This document shows, one piece after another, positions 49,001-57,783 of a stretch of 64,000 bases of DNA. The stretch spans positions 30,070,001 through 30,134,000 of the forward strand of contig OU452201.1 in the NCBI GenBank assembly GCA_911728435.2. The letters are read 5' to 3'. Positions within the stretch are counted from its first letter, which is position 1; every line of letters starts with the position of its first letter. The DNA is from Apoderus coryli. Lineage: Eukaryota > Arthropoda > Insecta > Coleoptera > Attelabidae. A program made the translations under genes and the position numbers. The notes beneath the pieces are model-generated. The model was not told where the DNA came from and did no database searches. It saw nothing but the letters and a program-made list of their open reading frames with translations.

Positions 49001-49814
49001 GCATTGGAATGTAATAAACATAAATTTTAATAACAATTAAGATTTTCTATAATCTTACGCCTAATTTTCAATTCGTAATATGCAAAAAAACCCTAATAAA
49101 TAATATTGAAATATTTATCCAGCACTATCAGGCGTCCCTCAGGGCTCAAGTCGCGGTGCTTCTACATCAATGAATTGAATAAGACCTTCCAATTACGAGC
49201 ATTATTGTTTGTCAACGATTGGAAGTTTTTTTTCTTATACAAATAATTTTGATGACTGTGAGGCTCTACAGAGACATTTGAATTATCTAGAAATCTCGTG
49301 CCAGCTTCAATTAAACGTCGGTAAAAGCAAGGGCCTTCGTTTTTCTAAGAAAAAGAATGTTATCCTTTATAAATAGTTTGTAGTAAAATAAGTTAATATA
49401 ATATTGTTCCTTCTGATAGGTACTTATTTAGACTATAAGTTTTTGTATTTGCTCTGTAAATGGGAAACTGTTAGGCAGTAAAGATTTATTTATTTGGTAT
49501 GGAGAGCCACTAAACCAAAAGCTGATGATATATTCCTTATATTTTATCTTTTAGTTTGAGTGTTCCCGAAGCCACTCCTTTTACTGCTGTCCTCAAATTC
49601 GCAGCGGAAGAATTTAAAGTTCCACCTGCAACTTCTGCAATAATTACAGATGACGGTGTTGGAATAAATCCGCAACAAACAGCAGGTAACTATTATTTTT
49701 AGAGCATAGCTTCTAACGTTAATTAATTGAAACATCAAAATTCCAGGAAATGTATTTCTAAAACACGGATCTGAACTACGGCTCATTCCGAGAGATAGGG
49801 TAGGATATTTATAA
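25086..49814 (+). CDS. UFM1: Ubiquitin-fold modifier 1
   Basis: UFM1 is conjugated to ribosomal and ER-associated targets by UBA5, UFC1 and UFL1. Exons: 25086-25090 (ATGGC before a perfect GTAAGT donor), 25148-25204, 49555-49685 and 49747-49814. All junctions are in phase and give 86 residues, the normal size. The product contains [53 protein letters not shown] and [10 protein letters not shown] followed by a two-residue tail (YL). That tail would be removed to expose the conjugating glycine. Intron 2 is 24,350 bp for an 86-residue protein and contains a candidate host gene plus about ten transposons. Confidence 0.95.
25234..25326 (+). promoter_or_regulatory. 14-bp inverted repeat just upstream of the nested ORF
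   Basis: TTGGTCCCTTTTGG (25234-25247) pairs perfectly with CCAAAAGGGACCAA (25313-25326), ending one base before the ATG at 25328. It could be a 5'-UTR stem-loop or a divided factor-binding site. Function is unknown; the match is exact. Confidence 0.4.
25328..26365 (+). CDS. Single-exon ORF, candidate FANCF homologue, nested in UFM1 intron 2
   Basis: 345 codons, uninterrupted, starting [18 protein letters not shown] is the adaptor of the Fanconi anaemia core complex, and in vertebrates it is also an intronless gene of about 370 codons. Suggestive matches of pattern: an N-terminal helix [11 protein letters not shown], a tryptophan-rich step [10 protein letters not shown], a C-terminal run [15 protein letters not shown]...ILW, and a final [10 protein letters not shown] resembling the FANCF end. 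Composition is AT-rich but codon-like, unlike the neighbouring relics. It begins 124 bp after UFM1 exon 2, on the same strand. A LINE starts about 40 bp after its stop. Alternative: an unrelated insect-specific helical-repeat protein. Confidence 0.45.
   Translation: MEENSFSNIKQILVSIDKFIEIYENWSWISKATSEDIKTSFKLSLFIEKAMKHFQSSNTLENFLKMLQNWWKIHLKINMYDIQFFTNSSDNLLRRFFETKNIQENIIETALMVYMSIHNKERLSNAFKKIILHSASVKAIVDLSNVVSFDQKQLEFVIVLKQWSLCLKQGNKDVLITEIKKCLSLYKVESSLYLLIGMLSLRSCNIQIIEKEVQNLILDNLLEKMSDRSILSKSFWLTIFKSINKNYLCAVCDNFDTFFVSLLNFIIYCGSLMKSEACGKDILWITDANICFCAELDYYDIAYLLREICNFSQILQNCVMLRLNDAKLHYESLLWDELEKSVIKT
26404..28943 (+). pseudogene. 5'-truncated Jockey-like LINE with internal deletion
   Basis: It starts inside the endonuclease ([13 protein letters not shown]). 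It continues through [17 protein letters not shown] and [12 protein letters not shown] to SGAPQ, where roughly 70 bases including the GS...L segment are missing. After a frame change [12 protein letters not shown] follows, then the thumb ([27 protein letters not shown]). The 3' end is CCTGTTAGACAATAAAG with a (TTA)n tail. The best preserved of the four LINE copies in the window. Target duplication is unclear because of the TTA repeats on both sides. Confidence 0.88.
28944..29433. other. UFM1 intron: no recognised gene
   Basis: AT-rich sequence with two short open frames (28893-29102 and 29077-29283). The first begins in the LINE tail and resembles nothing known. Confidence 0.35.
30186..30472. 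mobile_element. Small inverted-repeat element with GAAACATGT motif
   Basis: About 110-bp arms at each end. The left contains CATGTTTCAAGACTAGACCA and the right its complement. The motif CTGAT...GTCTTGAAACATGT in both arms is related to the ends of elements at 61.2-63.2 kb. Non-coding. Confidence 0.65.
30849..31760 (-). mobile_element. Fragment of the TAGCTCTCCATA repeat family
   Basis: It begins TAGCTCTCCATATCATA and contains (GTCT)n at about 30976-30994, then GTATCCACGAAAACGC. Further on comes GTATCCGTGATAACTCAAAA, the same units seen in tandem at 50.5-55.2 kb. The right limit is approximate. Non-coding. Confidence 0.6.
31761..33252. other. Inside the composite hAT: no recognised gene
   Basis: AT-rich, non-coding. 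At 32743-32815 a short module runs from ATACAGGGTGTTC to GACCTGTATG, another relic of the TACAGGG family. Confidence 0.4.
33265..35338. mobile_element. TACAGGG long-inverted-repeat element encoding a DUF4817-type protein
   Basis: Arms about 33265-33935 and 34534-35204 mirror around 34234. The right side extends to GTGAATAACCCTGTA (35338), which the left side has lost. Several TACAGGG / CCCTGTA boundaries punctuate each arm. The 600-bp spacer carries a helix-turn-helix ORF. Same family as 57784-60061. Confidence 0.75.
34038..34298 (+). pseudogene. DUF4817-like helix-turn-helix N-terminus of a transposase
   Basis: 86 codons. [23 protein letters not shown] followed by [23 protein letters not shown] fits the DUF4817 helix-turn-helix that precedes a DDE domain in many insect IS630/mariner-like transposases. 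It stops soon after (FNIDFKSC*). The DDE half is missing here, but a DDE fragment occurs in the related element near 59 kb. Confidence 0.7.
35449..35600 (+). repeat. SINE-like body (copy 2 of 3)
   Basis: Matches 4608-4780 and 49935-50120: CCTAAAACTTTCCCC, ATATAATATAATCAAAAATATATGAC, then TTTCCAATAAACTAAC. No tRNA-like head is attached here. Confidence 0.55.
35601..36071. other. No recognised gene
   Basis: AT-rich sequence inside the composite hAT; nothing supported. Confidence 0.35.
36072..36590. repeat. Three tandem copies of a ~170-bp unit
   Basis: CAGATACGTATTAGTGG recurs at 36176, 36347 and 36515 (periods 171 and 168), each preceded by AAATTTTTGCTA and a CCTAATCC block. Copies are diverged by perhaps 20 percent. 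Satellite-like, non-coding. Confidence 0.75.
36938..37337 (+). repeat. Second copy of the AGCATAC TIR family (partial)
   Basis: Begins AGCATACATTAAAAAGCC and continues AATTTAACCGCTATTCAAC. It then shares about 250 bp with 19380-19630 (CTGAAAAACCTTCATTTCG, AATAGGAAGTCAGGAAATAA). It also keeps the GAAACTGAAATTTAGTCG piece found only in the right arm of the first copy. Confidence 0.65.
37362..37700 (-). pseudogene. RTE-type LINE endonuclease fragment
   Basis: The minus strand reads [17 protein letters not shown] ... YGLGTANE, then after a 1-base frame change [18 protein letters not shown] ... [12 protein letters not shown]. This is the catalytic region of apurinic-like endonucleases of RTE-type LINEs. 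Dead fragment just downstream of the THAP gene's last exon. Confidence 0.78.
37754..39103 (-). pseudogene. Six-exon THAP-domain gene with a single-base lesion in exon 5
   Basis: Minus-strand exons 39103-39039, 38735-38526, 38464-38387, 38301-38224, 38166-37997 and 37823-37754, every junction GT-AG. The first two give a complete C2CH THAP domain ([36 protein letters not shown]). Exons 3-4 are open and in phase. Exon 5 hits a stop after SSQFH. One extra base there would keep the serine-rich frame ([15 protein letters not shown]) open, and would also restore the phase needed for exon 6 ([17 protein letters not shown], stop at 37756-37754). So either a recent single-base loss or an assembly error. 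Confidence 0.65.
39611..40189. other. hAT sequence upstream of its transposase; no other gene
   Basis: Non-coding, AT-rich. It contains scattered TTAATCTTTGGT and TCTTAGATAGGT words also seen near 36.7 kb. Confidence 0.4.
40190..41953 (+). pseudogene. hAT (Buster/ZBED-like) transposase, inactivated
   Basis: Starts [21 protein letters not shown] damaged BED finger follows ([14 protein letters not shown]), then the catalytic domain ([15 protein letters not shown]; a stop at 40808-40810 after LLFARN; continuing [20 protein letters not shown]). After more frame changes come [10 protein letters not shown] and the C-terminal dimerisation region [18 protein letters not shown]. At least one stop and two or three frame changes show it is dead, yet the C-terminal 266 codons are intact. 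It belongs to the 29442-42166 element. Confidence 0.88.
42175..42770. other. UFM1 intron: no gene; 18-bp perfect palindrome
   Basis: Non-coding. GTCACTGTATACAGTGAC at 42668-42685 is a perfect palindrome about 90 bp upstream of the transposase relic and may belong to its end. Confidence 0.4.
42773..43670 (+). pseudogene. IS630/Tc1-mariner-type transposase relic
   Basis: The first frame (42773-43024) is a helix-turn-helix N-terminus. The sequence then continues in the next frame (43015-43539). Catalytic motifs: [13 protein letters not shown] (first Asp), [15 protein letters not shown], and [12 protein letters not shown] (second Asp), followed by TGA. After the stop, [13 protein letters not shown] continues the usual sequence, but the third acidic residue region is gone. 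Family within the superfamily not resolved. Confidence 0.8.
43985..44222 (-). pseudogene. Tc1-like transposon: end and transposase C-terminus
   Basis: Begins with a TIR-like GCGACAAAAGTAAAGCAAC (about 43988). On the minus strand 44222-44100 encodes the transposase tail ([19 protein letters not shown] ... RRCRQVI). The other half of what seems the same element lies at 44540-44975 in opposite orientation. Confidence 0.65.
44225..44480 (-). pseudogene. LINE reverse-transcriptase fragment, first part (inverted)
   Basis: Minus strand: [17 protein letters not shown], then [19 protein letters not shown] and ITIDVKQGS. This is the palm segment before the catalytic YADD box of a Tx1/RTE-like reverse transcriptase. 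The protein continues, on the opposite strand, at 44977. Confidence 0.72.
44540..44976 (+). pseudogene. Tc1-like transposon: end and transposase N-terminus
   Basis: TIR-like GCGTCAAAAGTAAGGCAAC (about 44542). From 44670 it encodes [12 protein letters not shown], a stop, then a helix-turn-helix with the [17 protein letters not shown] hinge. Coding stops at the junction with the LINE fragment. Confidence 0.7.
44977..45440 (+). pseudogene. LINE reverse-transcriptase fragment, second part
   Basis: Plus strand: [38 protein letters not shown], then [16 protein letters not shown] and [14 protein letters not shown]. It follows directly on the segment at 44225-44480 in the protein. The YADD catalytic box is deleted between STSVIEL and NREK. 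Confidence 0.75.
46100..47803 (-). mobile_element. THAP transposon (inner copy) with inverted middle segment
   Basis: Exactly 1704 bp, the length of the outer element, between 7-bp duplicates ACCTGGA (46093-46099 and 47804-47810). As assembled it reads as an inverted 1071-bp part followed by a direct 633-bp part. Flipping 47178-47803 turns it into a simple full copy in reverse orientation. The flipped piece is bounded by 1078-bp inverted repeats (46100-47177 and 47804-48881), the natural substrate for such a flip or for an assembly ambiguity. Confidence 0.75.
47769..47862 (+). CDS. THAP domain first exon (N-terminal half)
   Basis: [20 protein letters not shown] followed by CSFFQFPK and a donor (AAAG|GTTTGT). 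The C-x4-C pair and FFQFP motif mark the start of a C2CH THAP finger. No second exon with the C-x2-H half was recognised within the 1.7 kb element, so it may be non-autonomous. The same first half is present, truncated, at 46058-46099. Confidence 0.6.
49110..49500 (+). pseudogene. LINE fragment: reverse transcriptase core and 3' end
   Basis: Reads (A)LSGVPQGSS, then [13 protein letters not shown] (catalytic FADD mutated to FVND) and the 3' end ACTGTTAGGCAGTAAAG with an (ATTT)n tail. Most diverged of the four LINE copies. It lies only 55 bp before UFM1 exon 3. Confidence 0.65.
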
Positions 49815-49934
49815 ACTATGTTTATTAGTATTAAATTGTTTTATACAACTATTTTTTGTTATTATTTAAGAGTTTATAAGAACACAATTATAAATATATT
49901 TTTTTGACTCATAACGGTTGTATTTTTCTTAAAA

Positions 49935-50120
49935 AAAATGGGTTGTCTGGCCTCAAAACTAGCCGGCAAGATATAATATAATCCAAAATATATGACCGGG
50001 TCATAATGAAGACCCAGGTCATATATTTTCGTATCGCATAGTCTGTCGATACATAATAATTATCATTATTGTATTATTTCCAATAAACTAACCTAACAAA
50101 CTAACTACTTTCAGGGTTGA
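49935..50120 (+). repeat. SINE-like body (copy 3 of 3)
   Basis: Shares CAAAACTAGCCGGCAAGATA, AATATAATCCAAAATATATGACC and TTTCCAATAAACTAACCTAAC with the other two copies. It holds an extra insertion with its own inverted repeat (AAATATATGACC ... GGTCATATATTT). It lies in or just after the UFM1 3' UTR. Confidence 0.55.
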
Positions 50121-50527
50121 GATGATTAAAATCAGATTTTAATCAGTATGATTTAAAAAAATCAGGTTCATTTAAAAAAGAGTTTCAAAATATTTAAACT
50201 TAAAATGTATTTGTTCATAAAAAAATAAAACCCAGACGCATTTTTCTATGGTGTTATTAAATATTTTATTATAATAATCGAAAAGAACAGCTGATAAAAT
50301 CAAACTTAAAAAAAAAATTAATATAGGTATAGTTATAAAAATGTATTTTTGCACAATTCAATAAAAAAACATATTTTTTTTTTAAGTTTTATTTTATCAG
50401 CTGTTGTTTTCGATTATTATAATAAAATAATTTTATTTATTTAACTTTATACCTATAGTTAAATAAATTCAAATTTGAATTGAGTCTTGTTCTTTTATTT
50501 TGATAAACCACAATGTGATATCATTTT

Positions 50528-53500
50528 TAGCGAGAGCTATCATATATTATGTAATATATGGAGACTATTAGTTTTTTGTAATTTTTATTTATTTTTTTTT
50601 AATTTCACCGGAAATACTTGTTTTTGGACATTTTATACATAAATAAACTGTTGCCCCCGAGGCACGCGAATAGCTCTCCATATTTAAGTGTAAAACTAAT
50701 AATTTTATGACCTTTTTGTCATTTATCTAAAATTTATATATATTTTTTTTGTTTTAGACATCAGCTATTTTTTTTAAGTATCGGGTTTTGTGCGATTTTC
50801 TTCTCTTTGGAGGCACTATTTATACGTACATATTTTATATTTCAGATGTGGTCTAATATTTTATGTTCAATATTTTAGGTTATATTCAATTAAATGCGTA
50901 AAAAATTATGCAGTATTTCGGATAAGTTTAAGAACTATGTTTTTTTTTTTAATTTTTGACCCCTCTTTTATTCCCCTTGCCTACGCTCAATGTTAATCAC
51001 CACCCATAAATATCCTGTAGTATCTTCGTTCCAAATATGGTTAAAATCCGTTAAGTGGTTTTTAAGTTATCACGGATACAATTTTTTTCTGGCCCTTCTA
51101 TAGAATTTTCACGGACGCCTCTGGTACATTAATTTTTGTCGTGTATTTTTAACACCAATTCAACTAGTTAAATATAAAAAAAATTACATTTTAATTATTT
51201 TTTTTATTTTACCCTCATTTCTACTATTTACGAACGCCTATGTAAATAAAAATTTTATGCTGCATTTTGTAGGTCTTATATCATAGCTATATAAAATTAG
51301 CCAATTTTTCTGGTATATTTGGGAAACGTTTTTTTTTTCGTTTTTGACCCTTTTTTTAAACTATTTTCGAACGCCAGTGTGAACCAATTCTTTTATGGAA
51401 TATTTTTTTGCTTATATTGTATCACAACTATGAAAAATTATTCCATATTTCGAATAAGTTCAGGAAATATATATTTTTTATGTTTTGACCCCTTTTCCAC
51501 TATTTACGAACGCCTGACAGTAAGTTATTCATGACACATTTTATAGGTTATATTCTATCGAAACTATAAATAACTAGTTAATATTTCTGCTATGTTTAAG
51601 AAATACGTTTTTTTTTTTAAATCTTTTTTACCCCATTTTACACTATTTTCGAACGCCAATGTGGTCTAATATTTTATGTTCAATATTTTAGGTTATATTC
51701 AATTAAATGCTCCTTGCCATGTCCAATAGTATTTTTGTACCAAATTTGGTTAAAATCTGTTAAGCGGTTTTTGCGTTTTCGTGGATACAGACAGACAGAC
51801 AGACATTTTTTTAAAACTACTTATTAGCTCTCCATAGAATATAACCTATAAAATGTGTCATGAATAACTTACTTTCATAGGCGTTCGTAAATAGTGGAAA
51901 AGGGGTCAAAACATAAAAAATATATATTTCCTAAACTTATTCGAAATATGGAATAATTTTTCATAGTTGTGATACAATATAAGCTAAAAAATATTCCATA
52001 AAAGAATTGGTTCACAAAGGCGTTCGAAAATAGTTTAAAAAAAGGGTCAAAAACGAAAAAAAAAACGTTTCCCAAATATACCAGAAAAATTGGCTAATTA
52101 TATATAGCTTTGATATAAGATAACCTAAAAAATGCAGCATAAAATTTTTATTCACATAGGCGTTCGTAAATAGTAGAAAAAGGGGTAAAATAAAAAAAAA
52201 TTAAAATGTAAAAAATTTTATATTTAACTAGATGAATTGGTGTTAAAAATACACGACAAAAATTAATGTACCATAGGCGTCCGTAAAAATTCTATAAAAG
52301 GGTCAGAAAAAATTTGTATCCGTGATAACTCAAAAACCACTTAACGGATTTTAACCACATTTAGTACGAAAATACTACAGGATAATTTATAGGTGGTGAT
52401 TAACATTGAGCGTAGGCAACGGGTTTAAAAGAGGTGTCAAAAATTTAAAAAATCATAGTTCTTAAACTTATCCGAAATATTGAATAATTTTTTATAGTTG
52501 TGATAGAATATAACCTAAAAAATGTTACATAAAAGAATTAGTTCACACAGGCGATCGAAAATAGTGTTAAAAAAGGGTCAAAACGAAAAAAAAATGTTTC
52601 CCAAATATACCAGAAAAATTGGCTAATTATATATAGCTTTGATATAAGATAACCTAAAAAATGCAGCATAAAATTTTTATTTACATAGGCGTTCGTAAAT
52701 AGTAGAAAAAGGGGTAAAATAAAAAAAATTAAAATGTAAAAATTTTTATATTTAACTAGTTGAGTTGGTGTTAAAAATACACGACAAAAATTAATGTTCC
52801 ATAGGCGTCCGTGAAAATTCTATAAAAGGGTCAGAAAAAATTTGTATCCGTGATAACTCAAAAACCACTTAACGGATTTTAACCACATTTGGTACGAAAA
52901 TACTACAGGCTATTTATAGGTGGTGATTAACATTGAGCGTAGGCAAGGGGTTTAAAAGAGGGTTCAAAAATTAAAAAAATTATAGTTCTTAAACTTATCC
53001 GAAATATTGAATAATTTTTTATAGGTGTGATAGAATATAACCTAAAAAATGTTACATAAAAGAATTAGTTCACACAGGCGTTCGAAAATAGTCTTAAAAA
53101 AAGAGTCAAAAACGAAAAAAAAATGTTTCCCAAATATACCAGAAAACTTCGCTAATTATATATAGCTTTCATATAAGATAACCTAAAAAATGCAGCATAA
53201 AATTTTTATTTACATAGGCGTTCGTAAATAGTAAAAACAAGGGGTAAAATGAAAAAAAAATTAAAATGTAAAAAATTTTATATTTAACTAATTGAATTGG
53301 TGTTAAAAATACACGACAAAAATTAATATTCCATAGGCGTCCGTGATAATTCTATAAAAGGGTCAGGAAAAAATTGTATCCGTGATAACTCAAAAACCAC
53401 TTAACGGATAACCTATATCATGCAGCATAACAATTTTGTTTACATAGGCGTTCGTAAATAGTAGAAAAGGGGGCAAAATAAATTTTATAATAAAACTAAA

Positions 53501-55240
53501 AAAAAATCAATTATTTTGCGTACAAGAATTTGGCCTAGATCTGAAATATAAAATATCTGCGTATAAATAGTGCCTCCAAAGAGAAGAAAAAGGCACAAAA
53601 CCCGATACAAAAAAAAAATAGCTGATGTCTAAAACAAAACAAAAATTTAGATAAATGACAAAAAGGTCATAAAATTATTACTTTTACACTTAAATATGGA
53701 GAGCTATTCGTGCCTCGAGGGCAACAGCTAGTTTATGTACAAAATGACCAAAAACAAGTATTTCCGGTGAAATTAAAAAAAAAATTTTTTCATGAAACTA
53801 ATAGTCTCCATTTATACATTTATGATATGGAGAGCTAAAAACGTACTTAAAGGTTAAAATATAAAAAATATATATTTCCTAAACTTATTCGAAATATGGT
53901 ATAATTTTTCATAGTTGTGATAGAATATAACCTAAAAAATGTTACATCTTTTATGTAACATTTACATTTACATCTTTTATGTAACATTTTTTTCACATTT
54001 TTTAATTGGTTCACACAGGCGTTCGAAAATAGTCTAAAAAAGGGTCAAAAACGAAAAAAAAAAAATGTTTCCCAAATATAGATACTAGAAAAATTAGCTA
54101 ATTATATATAGCTTTGATATACGATAACGTAAAAAAGCAGCATAAAATTTTTATTTACATAGGCGTTCGTAAATAGTAGAAAAAGGGGTAAAATAAAAAA
54201 AAATAAAATGTAAAAAATTTTATATTTAACTAGTTGAATTGGTGTTAAAAATACACGACAAAAATTAATGTACCATAGGCGTCCGTGAAAATTATATAAA
54301 AGGGTCAGAAAAAATTTGTATCCGTGATAACTCAAAAACCACTTAACGGATTTTAACGACATTTGGTACGAAGATACTACAGGATATTTATAGGTGGTGA
54401 TTAACCTTGAGCGTAGGCAAAGGGTTTAAAAGAGGGTTCAAAAGTTTAAAAAATCATAGTTCTTAAACTTATCCGAAATATTGAATAATTTTTTGTGCGC
54501 TTAATTAAACATAACCTAAAATATTTAACCTAAACAATTAGAAAAAAGTGTAAAATGGGGTAAAAAGGTTAGAAAAAACGAATTTCTTAAACATAGCAGA
54601 AATATTGACTAGTTATTTATAGCTTTGATAGAATATAACCTAAAAAAATGTGTTATAAATAACTTGTTTTCACAGGCGTTCGTAAATAGTGCAAAAGGGG
54701 TCAAAATAAAAAAATATATACTTCCTAAACTTATTCGGAATACGGAATAATTTTTCGTAGTTGTGATAGAATATAACCTAAAAAATGTTACATAAATGAA
54801 CTGGTTCACACAGGCGTTCGAAAAAGAGTCAAAAACGAAAAAAAAAATGTTTTTACAAATATAACAGAAAAATTGGCTACTTATATATAGCTTTGATATA
54901 AGATAACCTACAACATGCAGCATAACAATTTTGTTTACATAGGAGTTCGTAAATAGTAGAAAAGGACGCAAAATAAATTTTATAATAAAACTAAAAAAAC
55001 CAATTATTTTGCGTACAAGAACTTGGCCTAGAAGATCTGAAATATAAAATATGTACGTATAAATAGTGCCTCCAAAGAGAAGAAAAATGAAAAAAACCCG
55101 ATACTTAAAAAATAGCTGATGTTTAAAACAAAAATTTATTAAATTTAGATAAATGACAAAAAGGTCATAAAATTATTACTTTTACACTTCAATATGGAGA
55201 GCTATTCGTGCCTCGAGGGCAACAGTTTATTTGTTAACGT
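50528..55240. mobile_element. TAGCTCTCCATA element cluster with ~530-bp tandem units
   Basis: The first part (50528-51697) is in reverse relative to the rest, axis near 51697. Then units of about 530 bp run in tandem; GTATCCGTGATAACTCAAAA occurs at 52317, 52848, 53377 and 54318. One element end (GATATGGAGAGCTA) lies at 53822-53835, and a partial second copy follows to 55240. A (CAGA)n tract marks the inversion region (51787-51805). Frames within the units are not conserved as proteins. Same family as 30849-31760. Confidence 0.7.
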
Positions 55241-55316
55241 GTTAACTGGTTGAGTCAAATATCATCCCTATTAATGAATATAGTGTCCCGCAATTTAGTG
55301 AAGAGTGCCAATTCGG

Positions 55317-57330
55317 GGCTGGTGTCCTAGCCTGCAGCTCGAAATAACTACTTTTTTTGGATTTTTTTCTTATAAGATCATTAAATAGACTATTTTGAAC
55401 ATAATTAGCTATGGTATTTTAACTTTTTTTAGGGTGATTATAGAATAGACTAGATTAGGTCCTTACGAATTTCATATACCTACTACTCCGCATTTCATAT
55501 TCATACCTCTCAAAATTATCATATAAATGATTAACTGGTGGTCTCTTTTAACACATTTTAAGTAACAAAATTTGTAAAGCAATTAATTAGTCACCAAATA
55601 ATGATAGAAATTAATAATTCACAACTTATTTACTAACAATTTATAAAAACAATGAGGGAATATTAGAACATTGACATCATTGGAATCAAATATAATTTTA
55701 ACAGTCAATGTTGCCAGATTGTATCTGATTTCATTAAATCTAATTATATTAATATAATTTAATCTTTCTACGATCATGCAAAGAATTACTACTACCTACC
55801 TATCTAACTTGCAACCTGAACCTCATTGGTACATATCAGGCCTGCACATGGCAAGGCTCCGCCCTTGCTAACCTACCTACGTAAGTAATCTGCAATCTAA
55901 ACCTCATGCGCACATATCGAGCCTGCACTTGGCAAGGGCTGCGCCTCTGGTAACCTACCTAGCTACCTACCTATCTACTTACCTACCTAGCTAAACCTCA
56001 TGGGCACATATTGGGCCTGCACTTGGCAAGGATTGAGCCCTTGCGAACCTAACTACCTACCTAACTGTCTACCTACTTACCTAACTAACCTGTAACCTGA
56101 ACCTCATGAGTACATCAGGCCTACACATGGCAAGGACTTCGCCCTTGCTAACCTACCTACCTAACTAATCTGCAACCTAAACCTCATGCGCACATATCGG
56201 GCCTGCACTTGGCAAGGGCTGCGCCCTTGCTAACCTACCTAACTAACCTGCAACCTGAACTTCATGAGTACATCAGGCCTGCACATGGCAAGGACTTCGC
56301 CCTTGCTAACCTACCTACCCACCTAACTAATCTGCAACCTAAAACTCATGCGCACATATCGGGCCTGCACTTGGCAAGTGCTGTGTCCTTGCTAACGTAC
56401 TTAACTACTTACCTACCTAACTACTTACCTACCTAACTAGTTACATACCTACCTACCTAACTGCCTACCTACTTACCTAACTAATCTGCAACCTAAACCT
56501 CATGCGCACATATGGGGCCTGCACTTGGCAAGTGCTGTGCTTTTGCTAACGTACTTAACTACTGACCTACCTACCTAACTACTTACCTACCTACCTAACT
56601 ACTTACCTACCTACCTAACTACTTACCTACCCACCTAACTACTTACCTACCCATCTAACTACTTACCGACCTACCTACCTAACTACTTACCTACCTGCCT
56701 AACTACTTACCTAACTAACCTGCAACCTGAACCTCATGAGTACATCAGGCATGCACATGGCAAGGACTTCGCCCTTGCATCCGGCACATGGCAAGGGCTT
56801 CGCCCTTGCTAACCTACCTAACTACCTACAGAACTAGGTTCCCTTCCTTTTACTACAAAAATGTAAATGAAAATATTGAATATGAAATTGTTATGTAGAA
56901 TGAAAATAAAATCTGGCAACATTGATACTGATTGAAGAATAATGACATTTGTTTCAAATTAAATAATAATGCCAAACATAACCAATTTTTATAAGAATTG
57001 TTTATTATTGAGAAAATGATAATATTTATTACTGAAATTAAAAGTATATAAATATTTGAAGATATTGTCCAATACGAGGTACGATATGTACAAAATTGTC
57101 CAAGGATTGATGTAACGATGGACCTTCTATTAAGCTGAATTGATATAAGTAACGTTTACTACCCTAATAAATATCCGTGAGTACCTAATATAGTCTATTT
57201 TATAATCAACTTAAAAAAAAAGTTAAAATACCATAGCTAATTATGTTCAAAATAGTCTATTTAATGATTACATAAAATAAAAATCCAAAAAAAGTAGTTA
57301 TTTCGAGCTGCAGGCTAGGTCACCAGAGCC
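55317..57330. mobile_element. TIR element with a CCTA-rich minisatellite core
   Basis: Arms of about 140 bp: CCTAGCCTGCAGCTCGAAAT near 55326 and its complement ending at 57330, both followed by AGACTATTTTGAACATAATT. No transposase. The minisatellite fills about 1 kb of the middle. Confidence 0.75.
55790..56830. repeat. Minisatellite with repeated 8-bp hairpin and (CCTA)n spacers
   Basis: About ten units, each with AACCTxAACCTCATG, GGGCCTGCACTTGGC or a variant, and a hairpin GCAAGGGC-TxC-GCCCTTGC. Between them are variable CTACCTACCTAACTACTTAC tracts. Unit length is irregular because the CCTA tracts expand. The 75-codon frame within is a by-product. Confidence 0.85.
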
Positions 57331-57783
57331 TTAAAGTCACTTAAAATAATCACAGAAGACCTTGCGCAGCGATTTGCACCAAATTTTATTTTTTAATGAC
57401 ATTTTAATAAAGTAATGGAAACAAGAAGCGTTGTCTAATTGATAACTTATTTAGTTGTTGTTGTTTTCAATTTTTTCAGGACTTCATTAGAAATAAAAAT
57501 TGTAAATAATACCTCAAAAATAACAAACACAATACATTTCTGTTTTTATTTATAATACTCAGATTCTATCTAGGTACCTGTAAAAATAAAAACCTTCATC
57601 CCCTATTGATGTCTTCTTGGTTGTCAGTCGAACTGGATATAAACTCTGAACTCTGATACACAAGGATAAAACAATCACTAAACATAACCAGTAAAAAATT
57701 TATGGTTAGCTTCGCTATGACTGCACATTTCAGAACTGCAAAATGAGTTCGTATGCTACAACAAACTGTTTGCATCAATATAC

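Noticed and set aside
52300..54330. A CRISPR array, because of regular repeats
   Set aside because: Repeat units are about 530 bp, the host is eukaryotic, and there are no short uniform spacers or cas genes.
50790..54971. Several Phe/Tyr-rich ORFs that look like membrane proteins
   Set aside because: They recur with every 530-bp unit and come from T-rich repeats; frames break between units.
55790..56830. Telomere-like (CCTAA) DNA
   Set aside because: The insect telomere repeat is TTAGG. Here the words are CCTA and ACTT with long interspersed units, so it is a minisatellite.
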